From positions 1 to 64,000 of the forward strand of contig NZ_KB907549.1 in NCBI RefSeq assembly GCF_000382125.1: a DNA stretch of 64,000 nucleotides, written 5' to 3'. This document shows positions 39,603-47,218 of this stretch, piece after piece. The notes beneath the pieces are model-generated. The model did not search any database. It was not told where the DNA came from and saw only the letters and a program-made list of their open reading frames with translations. Within the stretch, counting starts at the first letter, position 1. Every line of letters starts with the position of its first letter. The position numbers and the translations under genes were made by a program. The stretch is from Eudoraea adriatica DSM 19308 (lineage in GTDB: Bacteria > Bacteroidota > Bacteroidia > Flavobacteriales > Flavobacteriaceae).

Positions 39603-40088
39603 CTAATTTTTGGATTCCCTGAACTTTCCTGTAATTTCCTGAATCCTTATCCTGTATACTATAGGGATACCTTGCCCATATATTTTGCTGGAAAATTCAC
39701 TTATAAATTCCGGCTGTGACCCCTCTTTTTGTGCAACTAATTTTTTTACTTTTTGAGCAAACTCATGTAAAAGGTACTTTGCATCAATTCCCTGCAGTTC
39801 TTCGAATGTACCTTGAACATGTACAGATCGCCAGTCGTTCACAGATGTTATTTCTTCTACTTCAAGGGAAACCAGATCATTTTTTCGCATTGCATCAATC
39901 TTATGGCCTTCTGAAGAATATCCTGTAATTGTATTAGTTTTTGGATTATAAGAATATGTAATAGGCAATATATAAGGCTCCTGATGTGATATAAATGCCA
40001 AATGCCCTATATAGTTATTGTTCAATAACTCAATACATTCCTTTATCTCCAAATTTTTAATCATGATCTCATTTTTGACAGTAGTCAT
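39603..40088 (-). CDS. Pyridoxamine 5'-phosphate oxidase-like flavin-binding protein
   Basis: A 161-residue split-barrel protein. It begins MTTVKNEIMIKNLEIKECIELLNNNYIGHLAFI, followed by PYILPITYSYNPKTNTITGYSSEGHKIDAMRKNDLVSLEVEEITSVNDWRSVHVQGTFEEL, the pattern of the PNPOx-like flavin- or F420/heme-binding superfamily. Members in stress regulons are thought to reduce quinones or act on nitro/NO stress compounds; the substrate is not known here. Its promoter TAAATTTG (40117-40124, minus) is a perfect -7 consensus 23 bp from an FNR-like box at 40148-40159. PEP synthase lies 82 bp downstream. Confidence 0.8.
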   Translation of the reverse strand: MTTVKNEIMIKNLEIKECIELLNNNYIGHLAFISHQEPYILPITYSYNPKTNTITGYSSEGHKIDAMRKNDLVSLEVEEITSVNDWRSVHVQGTFEELQGIDAKYLLHEFAQKVKKLVAQKEGSQPEFISEFSSKIYGQGIPIVYRIRIQEITGKFRESKN

Positions 40089-40116
40089 CTTTACGAAATA
40101 GTGATCGGATCAACAA

Positions 40117-40124
40117 CAAATTTA
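40117..40124 (-). promoter_or_regulatory. -7 element of the PNPOx-ppsA operon
   Basis: TAAATTTG on the minus strand, a perfect match to TAnnTTTG, exactly 23 bp from the FNR-like box 40148-40159 and about 29 bp from the start codon. No -33 TTTG, as expected for an activator-dependent promoter. A further near-palindrome TGATCGGATCA lies at 40102-40112, around the presumed transcript start. Confidence 0.65.
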
Positions 40125-40147
40125 AATTGAAGGGTACACTAACGGAA

Positions 40148-40159
40148 TGATGCAAATCA
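40148..40159. promoter_or_regulatory. FNR/CRP-like box of the PNPOx-ppsA operon
   Basis: TGAT-GCAA-ATCA. It is 23 bp from the -7 element at 40117-40124 on the minus strand and 31 bp from the second box at 40191-40202. Confidence 0.65.
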
Positions 40160-40190
40160 GTTGGAAGAATATTTAAGCGTAAAACCGGTA

Positions 40191-40202
40191 TGATTCAAAT
40201 CA
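40191..40202. promoter_or_regulatory. FNR/CRP-like box of the dodecin gene
   Basis: TGAT-TCAA-ATCA, identical in its halves to the E. coli FNR half-site spacing (TTGAT-N4-ATCAA). The -7 element TACTTTTG begins exactly 23 bp downstream at 40226. Confidence 0.65.
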
Positions 40203-40225
40203 TTGTGAAGCGAATATGAAAGAAA

Positions 40226-40233
40226 TACTTTTG
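40226..40233 (+). promoter_or_regulatory. -7 element of the dodecin promoter
   Basis: TACTTTTG, a perfect TAnnTTTG match. The leader up to the dodecin start codon is about 130 bases, long for this island. Confidence 0.6.
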
Positions 40234-40368
40234 GCTAAATGTTCCCCAAAACAAGAGCCGGTGCCATGATGGATATATGCAAATGAAAATGACAATTTAG
40301 TCCGGGAGAACAATATCAGTATCAGTTAAAAGCCTTTTCAAATTTGTAAACAATTAAAATAAATAATT

Positions 40369-40572
40369 ATGTCAGTATTAAAAGTAATAGAAGTTTTAGG
40401 TAACTCTACGGAGAGTTTTGAGGATGCCGTGCAGAATGTTATCAATGAAGCATCAAAAACGGTCAAGAACATTAAGTCCGTTTATGTTCAGGACATGCAA
40501 GTAAGTGTAAAAGACAACAGTATTGCAGAATATCGCGTAAATACGAAGGTAACCTTTGGCATTATGGAATAA
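40369..40572 (+). CDS. Dodecin
   Basis: A 67-residue flavin-storage protein. The sequence MSVLKVIEVLGNSTESFEDAVQNVINEASKTVKNIKSVYVQDM and the final YRVNTKVTFGIME match the dodecin family, which forms dodecamers binding riboflavin, lumichrome or FMN. Dodecins buffer free flavins and protect against photo-oxidation. The gene has its own FNR-like box and perfect -7 element and ends in a good terminator. Confidence 0.9.
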   Translation: MSVLKVIEVLGNSTESFEDAVQNVINEASKTVKNIKSVYVQDMQVSVKDNSIAEYRVNTKVTFGIME

Positions 40573-40602
40573 AAGTTTCTTTTGTTTGATTTACCGAATA
40601 TG

Positions 40603-40640
40603 CCGTTCAATGTTTGATCTCTGCTTTGGACGGTTTTTTT
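40603..40640 (+). terminator. terminator after dodecin
   Basis: CCGTTCAA pairs with TTGGACGG (one G-U pair) across a short loop, followed by eight Ts. It lies about 30 bases after the dodecin stop. Confidence 0.85.
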
Positions 40641-40702
40641 TGTTCCCCTATTTTGTTATGCCTGTTAAAAATAATCTAATCGTATGTTAAATTCCATTGG
40701 AC

Positions 40703-40714
40703 TGATTTAGGTCA
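40703..40714. promoter_or_regulatory. FNR/CRP-like box of the methyltransferase-archease-rtcB operon
   Basis: TGAT-TTAG-GTCA, 47 bp upstream of the methyltransferase start. The -7 is weaker than at the other sites: TCATATTG begins 22 bp downstream. Confidence 0.5.
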
Positions 40715-40761
40715 TTTTGCATTCCCCTTTTTCTTGTCATATTGAGATAAAATAAAAAGAT

Positions 40762-41400
40762 ATGGCAATTATAGAAACATTTGACACCCATGTGTCTCAG
40801 TATGAAAAATGGTACGAGGACCATCCAGAGGTCTATCAATCCGAGGTTTTGGCCCTTCAGGAACAGTTTTTGGAACTGCCTCAAAACATTAGCGGTATAG
40901 AAGTTGGACTCGGTACCGGTAGATTTTCAAAACCATTAGGTATTAAGGAAGGTATAGAACCATCCAGGGAAATGGCTGCAAAAGCCATAAAAAGAGGTAT
41001 TGAAATTATGGAAGGAACTGCTGAACATTTGCCCTATGCCGCCTTACAATTTGATTTTGTTCTTTTTGTCACCGTCTGTTTCCTAACCGATATAAAAAGA
41101 GCCTTTCGTGAAGCACATAGGGTACTCAAGCCCAATGGGGCTATTATCATTGGCTTTTTGGATAAAGAACGTAGTGTGGCAGAAGAGTATATCGCTAAAA
41201 AGAACCGAAGTAATTTCTATGGAAATGCCAGTTTTTATACTGTGGATCGCCTGACCAAGGTACTTGAAAGTTCCGGATTCAAGGATTTGGTCTTCAATCA
41301 GACCCTATTTGGAAACATGGAAGAAATAGAGGAAGTTCAGGTCCCCAAAAAAGGGCATGGGGAAGGATCATTTGTTACGGTCAAAGCAATTAAAAAATGA
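40762..41400 (+). CDS. Class I SAM-dependent methyltransferase
   Basis: A 212-residue methyltransferase of the UbiE/type 11 group. Motif I is SGIEVGLGTGRFSKPLGI, followed by EGIEPSREMAAKAIKRGIEIMEGTAEHLPYAALQFDFVLFV and REAHRVLKPNGAIIIGFLDKERSVAEEY. Substrate unknown. The gene overlaps the archease gene by four bases (ATGA), and archease and RtcB directly follow, so the three are one translationally coupled operon. A role in RNA modification or repair is conceivable but inferred only from context. Confidence 0.85.
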   Translation: MAIIETFDTHVSQYEKWYEDHPEVYQSEVLALQEQFLELPQNISGIEVGLGTGRFSKPLGIKEGIEPSREMAAKAIKRGIEIMEGTAEHLPYAALQFDFVLFVTVCFLTDIKRAFREAHRVLKPNGAIIIGFLDKERSVAEEYIAKKNRSNFYGNASFYTVDRLTKVLESSGFKDLVFNQTLFGNMEEIEEVQVPKKGHGEGSFVTVKAIKK

Positions 41401-41807
41401 ATCAATATGTGAAACATACCGCCGATGTTGAAATTGAAGTCAGTGGCCGCACATTGCAGGAACTCTTTACGAAAAGTCTGGAGGCAATGTGCGATATACT
41501 GAAGGAAGGTGGCTGCAAGACCATTACTCATTTTGACTGTTCCCGGCGGGTTGTTGTTTCCGCTAATGACAGTACCGGTTTATTAATTGATTTTTTATCC
41601 GAAGTATTGTCCCTCTCCAATATCCAGAAATCTCTTTTTTGTAATGTTTATTTCTCAGAACTAACAGAAAACAAGTTAGAGGCGCAGTTATTTGGTATTT
41701 GGTTTGATCAGTTCGACAGGGAAATAAAAGGGGTTACCTACCATGAGGCCCGAGTTAAAAAGAATGATGACAATAACTGGGAAACGCATATAATCTTTGA
41801 TATCTAG
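41397..41807 (+). CDS. Archease
   Basis: A 136-residue archease: VKHTADVEIEVSGRTLQELFTKSLEAMCDILKEGG with the metal-binding Asp near the N-terminus, DSTGLLIDFLSEVLSLS in the middle, and KGVTYHEARVKKNDDNNWETHIIFDI at the end, where the C-terminal Asp binds metal. Archease accelerates guanylylation of RtcB and widens its NTP use. The start overlaps the methyltransferase stop, and RtcB begins at the base after its stop codon, so the stoichiometric pair is cotranslated. Confidence 0.92.
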   Translation: MNQYVKHTADVEIEVSGRTLQELFTKSLEAMCDILKEGGCKTITHFDCSRRVVVSANDSTGLLIDFLSEVLSLSNIQKSLFCNVYFSELTENKLEAQLFGIWFDQFDREIKGVTYHEARVKKNDDNNWETHIIFDI

Positions 41808-43256
41808 ATGAAGAAAGTTGAAAAAGCAGATATTCGGAAAATTGAGGATTACCTATGGGAAATTCCAAAGTCTTTTCGAAATAATATGCAAGTCCCTGCC
41901 TGGATCTTGGCCAACGAAATTCTATTGGACGATATCCTGGAAGACAGGTCTTTAAACCAACTGGTAAACGTGGCATGCCTTCCCGGTATCAAAAAAGCAT
42001 CGCTGGTTATGCCCGATGTTCATGAAGGATATGGTTTTCCAATAGGCGGTGTCGCCGCCACCTCCTATCCCAATGGCGCAATTTCGCCGGGGGGAATAGG
42101 TTATGATATTAATTGCGGAGTTCGCCTGCTGGCTTCTCAATTGCAGATAGAGGATATCAAAGATCAATTGGAGAATTTGGTGAATGAATTGAACAAGGAA
42201 ATACCTACAGGACTTGGCAAAGGTGGCAAAATCAGGCTTACCCAGGAGGAAATGGACAATGTACTGGCAATTGGTGCAGAATGGGCAGTGGAACACGGGT
42301 ATGGAACCCGGGAAGACCTTGAATATATTGAAAGTAAAGGGAAATTAGCGGATGCTGTACCAAAGGCAGTTTCTGCAATGGCGAAAAATCGCGGACACGA
42401 TCAGTTGGGTACCATTGGTTCGGGAAATCATTTTGTAGAAGTAAGTCATGTCACTGAAGTATTTGATGATAGTATTGCCAAAACCTACGGTTTAAAAAAA
42501 GGTCAGGTTACCGTAATGATTCACACAGGATCACGCGGACTGGGGCATCAGGTTGCTACAGATTATATTTGTTTAATGATGACTGCCATGGCTAAATACG
42601 GCATAAAAATGCCAGACCGTGAACTGGCTTGTGTTCCTTTCGATTCCCCGGAAGGACAAGAATATTTTAAAGCGATGTGTGCTGCAGCAAACTATGCATG
42701 GTGCAACCGACAGCTCATTACCTGGGAGGCCCGAAATGTGTGGGCAACTATTTTCGGCAGAGAAAACAGTTCTTTGAAACTGGTGTATGATGTGGCTCAC
42801 AATATTGCGAAAATTGAAACTCATAGTATTGACAGGGAACTTCAAAAAGTAATTGTACATAGAAAAGGAGCAACCCGTGCGTTTGGACCGGGTTTTGACG
42901 AATTGCCTCAAAACTATATAGAAACCGGCCAGCCTGTAATTATTCCCGGCAGCATGGGTACTTTCTCTTATGTGCTGGCAGGTACTTCCAAAAGTCATGA
43001 GCTTACTTTTGGGTCTTGTTGCCATGGCGCAGGAAGAAATTTGTCCAGGACTGCAGCCAAAAAAGTGGTTAATGCTCCAATTTTAAAAAAAGAACTTCAG
43101 GAGATAGGTATTTTGGTAGAGGGATCCTACCGGGGAATTGCCGAGGAAGCCCCAATTGCCTATAAGGATATAGAAGTTGTTGTGGATACGGTAACCTCCT
43201 CAGGAATAGCCAAAAAAGTGGCAAAACTCAGACCGGTAGCGGTTATTAAAGGCTAG
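41808..43256 (+). CDS. rtcB: RNA-splicing ligase RtcB
   Basis: A 482-residue Mn2+/GTP-dependent ligase joining 2',3'-cyclic phosphate (or 3'-phosphate) ends to 5'-OH RNA. Diagnostic segments: MPDVHEGYGFPIGGVAA, GGIGYDINCGVRLLAS with a metal-binding Cys, GSGNHFVEV, MIHTGSRGLGHQ, PGSMGTFSYVLAG, and FGSCCHGAGR with the guanylylated His. It follows archease directly. In bacteria RtcB-archease repairs tRNA or rRNA after stress-induced cleavage. Its stop overlaps the stop of the convergent phosphoribosyltransferase gene by three bases. Confidence 0.96.
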   Translation: MKKVEKADIRKIEDYLWEIPKSFRNNMQVPAWILANEILLDDILEDRSLNQLVNVACLPGIKKASLVMPDVHEGYGFPIGGVAATSYPNGAISPGGIGYDINCGVRLLASQLQIEDIKDQLENLVNELNKEIPTGLGKGGKIRLTQEEMDNVLAIGAEWAVEHGYGTREDLEYIESKGKLADAVPKAVSAMAKNRGHDQLGTIGSGNHFVEVSHVTEVFDDSIAKTYGLKKGQVTVMIHTGSRGLGHQVATDYICLMMTAMAKYGIKMPDRELACVPFDSPEGQEYFKAMCAAANYAWCNRQLITWEARNVWATIFGRENSSLKLVYDVAHNIAKIETHSIDRELQKVIVHRKGATRAFGPGFDELPQNYIETGQPVIIPGSMGTFSYVLAGTSKSHELTFGSCCHGAGRNLSRTAAKKVVNAPILKKELQEIGILVEGSYRGIAEEAPIAYKDIEVVVDTVTSSGIAKKVAKLRPVAVIKG

Positions 43257-43888
43257 TCATGTTTGAGCTCGTAGCTTTCCTGTAATAACTTTATAGCTTC
43301 TTCATCAGAGACCTGATTAAAAAATTCATAAAACTGACCAACAGCCATAAAATCCCTGGGGGTATACAAGCAAATTACATCATCAACAAAGGATGACGCT
43401 TCCAGACTCTTAATTGCCGAAGGAGGGGCCACGGGAATTGCTACTACTACTTTTTTTGGATGATGGGCCCTGACCATTTCTGCCGTTACACGAATTGTGT
43501 TTCCCGTTGCAATGCCATCATCAATGATTATCACAACCTTATCTTTTAATTCCTGAGGTTTGCGGGTTTTATAGTATTGCTCTTGTCTTTTTTTTAATTT
43601 TTCCCTGATACGAGTTGTTTCTTCGTCTATATAACGCTGATGGACTCCGGCAACGTCATTGAGAACAATTTGTTCCATGCTAACAGCACCAATGGCGTAC
43701 TCCCGGTTATATGGATGCCCTATTTTTTTAGACAAGGCAACATCCAGTGGGGTCTGCAAGGTTTTAGCCACTATTGCCCCCAAAGGTAACCCACCTCTTG
43801 GAATAGCTAAAACCACTACGTTTTGATCCTTATACGGCAGCAACTCATCTGCCAACTGTATCCCCGCATCAATTCTATCCCTGAACAT
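43253..43888 (-). CDS. Phosphoribosyltransferase family protein
   Basis: A 211-residue type I PRTase-fold protein from ATG 43888 (MFRDRIDAGIQLADELL); a start 12 codons upstream would overlap the previous gene. The PRPP loop is VVIIDDGIATGNTIRVTAEMVR; LAIPRGGLPLGAIVAKTLQTPLDVALSKKIGHPYNREYAIGAV precedes it, and VVAIPVAPPSAIKSLEA follows. This is the family that in mycobacteria is fused to erythromycin esterase or dienelactone hydrolase domains in hypoxia-induced proteins. Here it is adjacent to a dienelactone hydrolase-like gene, with the erythromycin esterase gene elsewhere in the island. Substrate unknown. Confidence 0.9.
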   Translation of the reverse strand: MFRDRIDAGIQLADELLPYKDQNVVVLAIPRGGLPLGAIVAKTLQTPLDVALSKKIGHPYNREYAIGAVSMEQIVLNDVAGVHQRYIDEETTRIREKLKKRQEQYYKTRKPQELKDKVVIIIDDGIATGNTIRVTAEMVRAHHPKKVVVAIPVAPPSAIKSLEASSFVDDVICLYTPRDFMAVGQFYEFFNQVSDEEAIKLLQESYELKHD

Positions 43889-43893
43889 TATAT

Positions 43894-44544
43894 CTAATTT
43901 ATGTTTATATGGTTTATAAACCATTTTGCGGATAAAGCCGCAACTTCCTCTAATTTACCCTCCTCTTCAAAAAGGTGTGTGGCGCTCGGGATGATTTCCA
44001 GTTTCCGTTCACACCTTAATTTATCATAGGCTTTTTTATTTAAGCCAATTACCACTTTGTCCCATCCGCCAACAATCAAGAGTGTGGGTGCTGTAACTTC
44101 ATGCAATTCGGACATGGCAAGATCCGGCCTCCCACCCCTGGAGACCACTGCCACAATTTCATCACCAAAGTAAGCGGCAGCCCCCAAGGCGGAAGCAGCT
44201 CCGGTACTGGCCCCAAAATAAGCTATTTGAAGTCCTTTGGTTTCCTCTTGCATTTTTATCCATTCTGTTACGGCAATCAACCTTCGGGTCAATAGGTCGA
44301 TGTTGAAACGGGTCTTGTAAAGCCTATCTTCTTCTTCGGTTAGGAGATCAAACAATAGGGTGCCCAGCCCCTCTTGCTGCAATACACTTGCTACATAGTT
44401 GTTTCTGGGACTCAACCTGCTGCTGCCGCTACCATGTGAGAAAAGCACCAATGCCCCGGCATTTTCCGGAACTGAAAGATTTCCTTTTAAAACGACTTTT
44501 CTTAGGGGAATTTCAATGGATCTATGTTCTTCTTTTAACAACAT
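43894..44544 (-). CDS. Dienelactone hydrolase family protein
   Basis: A 216-residue alpha/beta hydrolase starting at ATG 44544 (MLLKEEHRSIEIPLRK). Its ATG overlaps the TAA of the preceding gene in TAATG, so translation is coupled. Motifs: GALVLFSHGSGSSRLSPRNN (oxyanion and strand), AYFGASTGAASALGAAA with the nucleophile Ser in GASTGA, PTLLIVGGWDKVVIG with the acid, and IPSATHLFEE with His. These proteins hydrolyse enol-lactones, but members linked to PRTases have no defined substrate. The phosphoribosyltransferase gene follows after five bases. Confidence 0.88.
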   Translation of the reverse strand: MLLKEEHRSIEIPLRKVVLKGNLSVPENAGALVLFSHGSGSSRLSPRNNYVASVLQQEGLGTLLFDLLTEEEDRLYKTRFNIDLLTRRLIAVTEWIKMQEETKGLQIAYFGASTGAASALGAAAYFGDEIVAVVSRGGRPDLAMSELHEVTAPTLLIVGGWDKVVIGLNKKAYDKLRCERKLEIIPSATHLFEEEGKLEEVAALSAKWFINHININ

Positions 44545-45731
44545 TATTGCGCTATTTTTAGTTTGTTTTTTCGCTTTTGTAGGAAAACCAGTAAAAATAA
44601 TCCGTAACCAATGGCAATTACTGCTATAGATACTAAACTGCCCAAAAATGGTATCAGGGTTAGTAATCGAAGTACAATAGCCAGGCCTAATGAGACTAAT
44701 ATTAAAGTCCAGAAATTCCAATTTCGATTTTTATTTAAGTAATGGGCTAGTAACAAGGCTGCTATTAAATGTCCAAACAGAACACTGAAAATGTAAACCG
44801 ACAGAAGAAACAAGCCAACAGGAATGCCAATTATCAGAATAAATGTAAACAGAATGAGCAAAGGCATACCTAATAGATAGAGCAGTCCATAGATAAAACT
44901 TGTCAATATTTCTTTATCCAAATGGGTTACCGTATCTGCAAAAAAATCATTGAATGCCCAGTTCAGTAGGACTAAAATTAAAAATGCGGAAATGACATAA
45001 AAGACCCAGAGCCCGAATGCGACCAAACTAAAACCTTTCCAGACATTCCAGGAGAGATCCTCTTTATCCGGCATAAGGCCTTCATTGTAAGTGGCTTTGG
45101 CGTTTATCAAGGAGTTTTTAAAATTAATTTCAGGATCTTCCGACCAGTACTCCACATCACTTAGAAACCTGGCATCATTGCCAATTTCAAATTCCTCAGC
45201 TGCAATTTTTGAGGTCCCTGATATTTCACCATTAATTAAAATTGACCCGCCATACAGGTATGCCTCCTCCCTTACTTTGCCATTTAGTACTATTTCGCCG
45301 GAATAGGATTTAAGCATCCCTTTCACCTCTCCGTTCATTTCAATATTTCCAGAAAAATTGATCAGGTTACCATATATTACGGCATTTTCAGTGATCGTTA
45401 CTTCCCCGCCTGCCAAAATCACATCATCACCTACTTCTGAATCAATGATTAACCTGCCTCCGACGGCACGTATATCATCTTTTACCGGGCCTCTTACATT
45501 TATATCGGCCCCGACTGCCATAAGATCTTCCTGAAGACTGTCTATAATTGAAATTTTTCTTGCTGCCGCCACAACATCCCCATCAACTATCGCATTTATC
45601 CTTATAGTTTCACCGGCCAGATAAATATCATCTGTTTGATGTTCCGAGATCGATATTCTTTTATCAGCCGTATGTTGTCCCATAATAAATGTGGAAAACA
45701 ACAGCGTAAATAACCCCAGCATTTTTTTCAT
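44544..45731 (-). CDS. Polymer-forming (bactofilin-like) repeat protein with C-terminal membrane domain
   Basis: About 395 residues from ATG 45731 (MKKMLGLFTLLFSTFIMG), giving a signal peptide; an ATG at 45758 lies upstream of the inferred transcript start and is rejected. The mature N-terminal half is a repetitive beta-helix, with units such as GDVVAAARKISI, DDIRAVGGRLII, DDVILAGGEVTI and GKVREEAYLYGGSILING, as in bactofilin-like polymer-forming proteins. The C-terminal half has several transmembrane helices from about residue 240. It is the first gene of the minus-strand operon with hydrolase and phosphoribosyltransferase. Its box is 23 bp from TTCTTTTG. Function unknown. Confidence 0.8.
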   Translation of the reverse strand: MKKMLGLFTLLFSTFIMGQHTADKRISISEHQTDDIYLAGETIRINAIVDGDVVAAARKISIIDSLQEDLMAVGADINVRGPVKDDIRAVGGRLIIDSEVGDDVILAGGEVTITENAVIYGNLINFSGNIEMNGEVKGMLKSYSGEIVLNGKVREEAYLYGGSILINGEISGTSKIAAEEFEIGNDARFLSDVEYWSEDPEINFKNSLINAKATYNEGLMPDKEDLSWNVWKGFSLVAFGLWVFYVISAFLILVLLNWAFNDFFADTVTHLDKEILTSFIYGLLYLLGMPLLILFTFILIIGIPVGLFLLSVYIFSVLFGHLIAALLLAHYLNKNRNWNFWTLILVSLGLAIVLRLLTLIPFLGSLVSIAVIAIGYGLFLLVFLQKRKNKLKIAQ

Positions 45732-45786
45732 GGTAACTAGCTTTAGATAGTATTTCAAAAGAAAGGAAATACTTTCAGGATGGCAA

Positions 45787-45798
45787 TGATCAGGGTCA
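45787..45798. promoter_or_regulatory. FNR/CRP-like box of the bactofilin-hydrolase-PRTase operon
   Basis: TGAT-CAGG-GTCA. The -7 element TTCTTTTG (45756-45763, minus) is exactly 23 bp away. Confidence 0.6.
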
Positions 45799-45820
45799 TC
45801 CCTCCCGGTTGTTTAAAGCC

Positions 45821-45832
45821 TGACAAGGATCA
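45821..45832. promoter_or_regulatory. FNR/CRP-like box of the 45895 gene
   Basis: TGAC-AAGG-ATCA, which is TGAT-CCTT-GTCA on the other strand. The -7 element TAGATTTA (45856-45863, plus) is exactly 23 bp away. It is 34 bp from the box serving the opposite operon, a distance similar to those at 31.0 and 40.2 kb. Confidence 0.6.
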
Positions 45833-45894
45833 TTTGCAATAGATTTGGAATACCATAGATTTATTGAAGAACAAAATCTAACTACTTCAATACC

Positions 45895-46107
45895 ATGAAA
45901 GATCTGCAATCCGTTTTACAGGAAATTCTGGAAATCACGACTACTATAGAGACGGAATATCCGGAACTTTACAGGTTTTTAGAGGAAAGCCCTATGACCC
46001 TTCCTGCTGCTGACCATCCCGGGATAGATGAATACACATTAACTGAATATCTTAAGAGCTTAAAGGGGCTTCTACAACATCACAGGGAAACACGAAAGAA
46101 AAATTAA
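45895..46107 (+). CDS. Small hypothetical protein of the stress island
   Basis: A 70-residue cytoplasmic protein, acidic then basic at the end (MKDLQSVLQEILEITTTIETEYPELYRFLEESPMTLPAADHP ... HHRETRKKN). No family is recognised. It has its own promoter with an FNR-like box, and the coding region ends five bases before the convergent thioesterase gene. A regulatory or antitoxin-like role cannot be excluded but there is no evidence for one. Confidence 0.65.
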   Translation: MKDLQSVLQEILEITTTIETEYPELYRFLEESPMTLPAADHPGIDEYTLTEYLKSLKGLLQHHRETRKKN

Positions 46108-46112
46108 GTCTT

Positions 46113-46655
46113 TTATATTTTAGTAACTGGTTGATTATCATATATAATAACTGCGTCATTAGCATACAATTCTTTAACCCATAATGGAGGTTCTTTTGCT
46201 TGGGAGATACCTGCTTCCTGCATAATCTCTGAAAGAACGCCGGGTACATCCCTTTTCCAAATTAGTGCCCGGGTAATCCCTATTGCTTTAAGCTCGCCAT
46301 CCTGTTCAAAATTATGGAGATGGTAAATCCATTTTTCATCCCAACCTGCGGTTTTCAGAACTACATCGAACTTAGTCCATAGTTTTAAGGGCTTCCTATA
46401 GATAATCTTCTGGGAACCGAGTGTTGGCGCTAACCCTCTTTTTACTATTGCGTTGTATAATTTTGATCTTCCAATAAGTTCCCATCGCATAAAATCCATG
46501 TATACCGGATATTTCCAGGCAGTCATTACACGCAGGCCATCACAATCGAAAAACCTGACTTTAAATGTTCGTTTAATGGTTTGCCCGGCTTCAACAGGGC
46601 TCTGAAAATTGCGCAGTACTAAAATCTTTATGATTGTAATCCAATAATGTATCAT
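46113..46655 (-). CDS. Thioesterase family protein
   Basis: A 180-residue protein of the acyl-CoA thioesterase/THEM6-like branch of hotdog proteins. RTFKVRFFDCDGLRVMTAWKYPVYMDFMRWELIGRSKLYNAIVKRGLAPTLGSQKIIYRKPLKLWTKFDV shows the usual first half of the hotdog fold. The substrate acyl group is not known. It is convergent with the small gene at 45895, ends the FNR-box island, and has no box upstream. Confidence 0.75.
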   Translation of the reverse strand: MIHYWITIIKILVLRNFQSPVEAGQTIKRTFKVRFFDCDGLRVMTAWKYPVYMDFMRWELIGRSKLYNAIVKRGLAPTLGSQKIIYRKPLKLWTKFDVVLKTAGWDEKWIYHLHNFEQDGELKAIGITRALIWKRDVPGVLSEIMQEAGISQAKEPPLWVKELYANDAVIIYDNQPVTKI

Positions 46656-47218
46656 GCAATGTCTTAATTAGTAATGGTTTGGATTATAATGCAGTATTCT
46701 TAATGGTTATAAAAATACTTTTTGTAAATACTGGCTGACAATAATATCTTTTAATTGAAGTTATTCTCCTGAGATGTTTTTTTTAAAGATAGTCAAGTTA
46801 CATTAATTACTATACTTTATATTCGCCCCAAAATTCATCCGGCTCGAACCTTTATCAAACCAAAATAGTCTGCCTTCTAAAACATTAATATACTTAAATA
46901 TCTAGTATTAATTGTTCAAAACTGAATCTTAGTTCATGTTAAAAAAGAGACATTTTTCCTCAATTCTTCAAAATTTAACAGGTTTCGGGAAGTTCCTTTT
47001 GAAAAAATGATCCAAAATATATTTTCAATTCTATAAAGTACTTTTTCCCAATAATAGCAGTACTTAAGAGAGCTTCTATAGTAGAAACAACAGCCCGCCA
47101 ACTATTCCATTCATCCGATAAATGAATCGATTTATCGAAAACCTATGAATTTTTGCTAGGTCATAGCTCAAAACATTTTTTGATCTTTGGATTCAATAAT
47201 AACCCAATATCTTGACCT
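46656..47218. other. Intergenic region, nothing recognised
   Basis: 563 A/T-rich bases upstream of the divergent thioesterase and the envelope gene at 47219. No hairpin terminator, FNR-like box or small gene was found. It should contain the promoters for both. Confidence 0.4.

Noticed and set aside
45732-45758. Upstream ATG start for the bactofilin-like protein
   Set aside because: It lies upstream of the presumed transcription start implied by the -7 element at 45756-45763; the ATG at 45731 also gives a better signal peptide.
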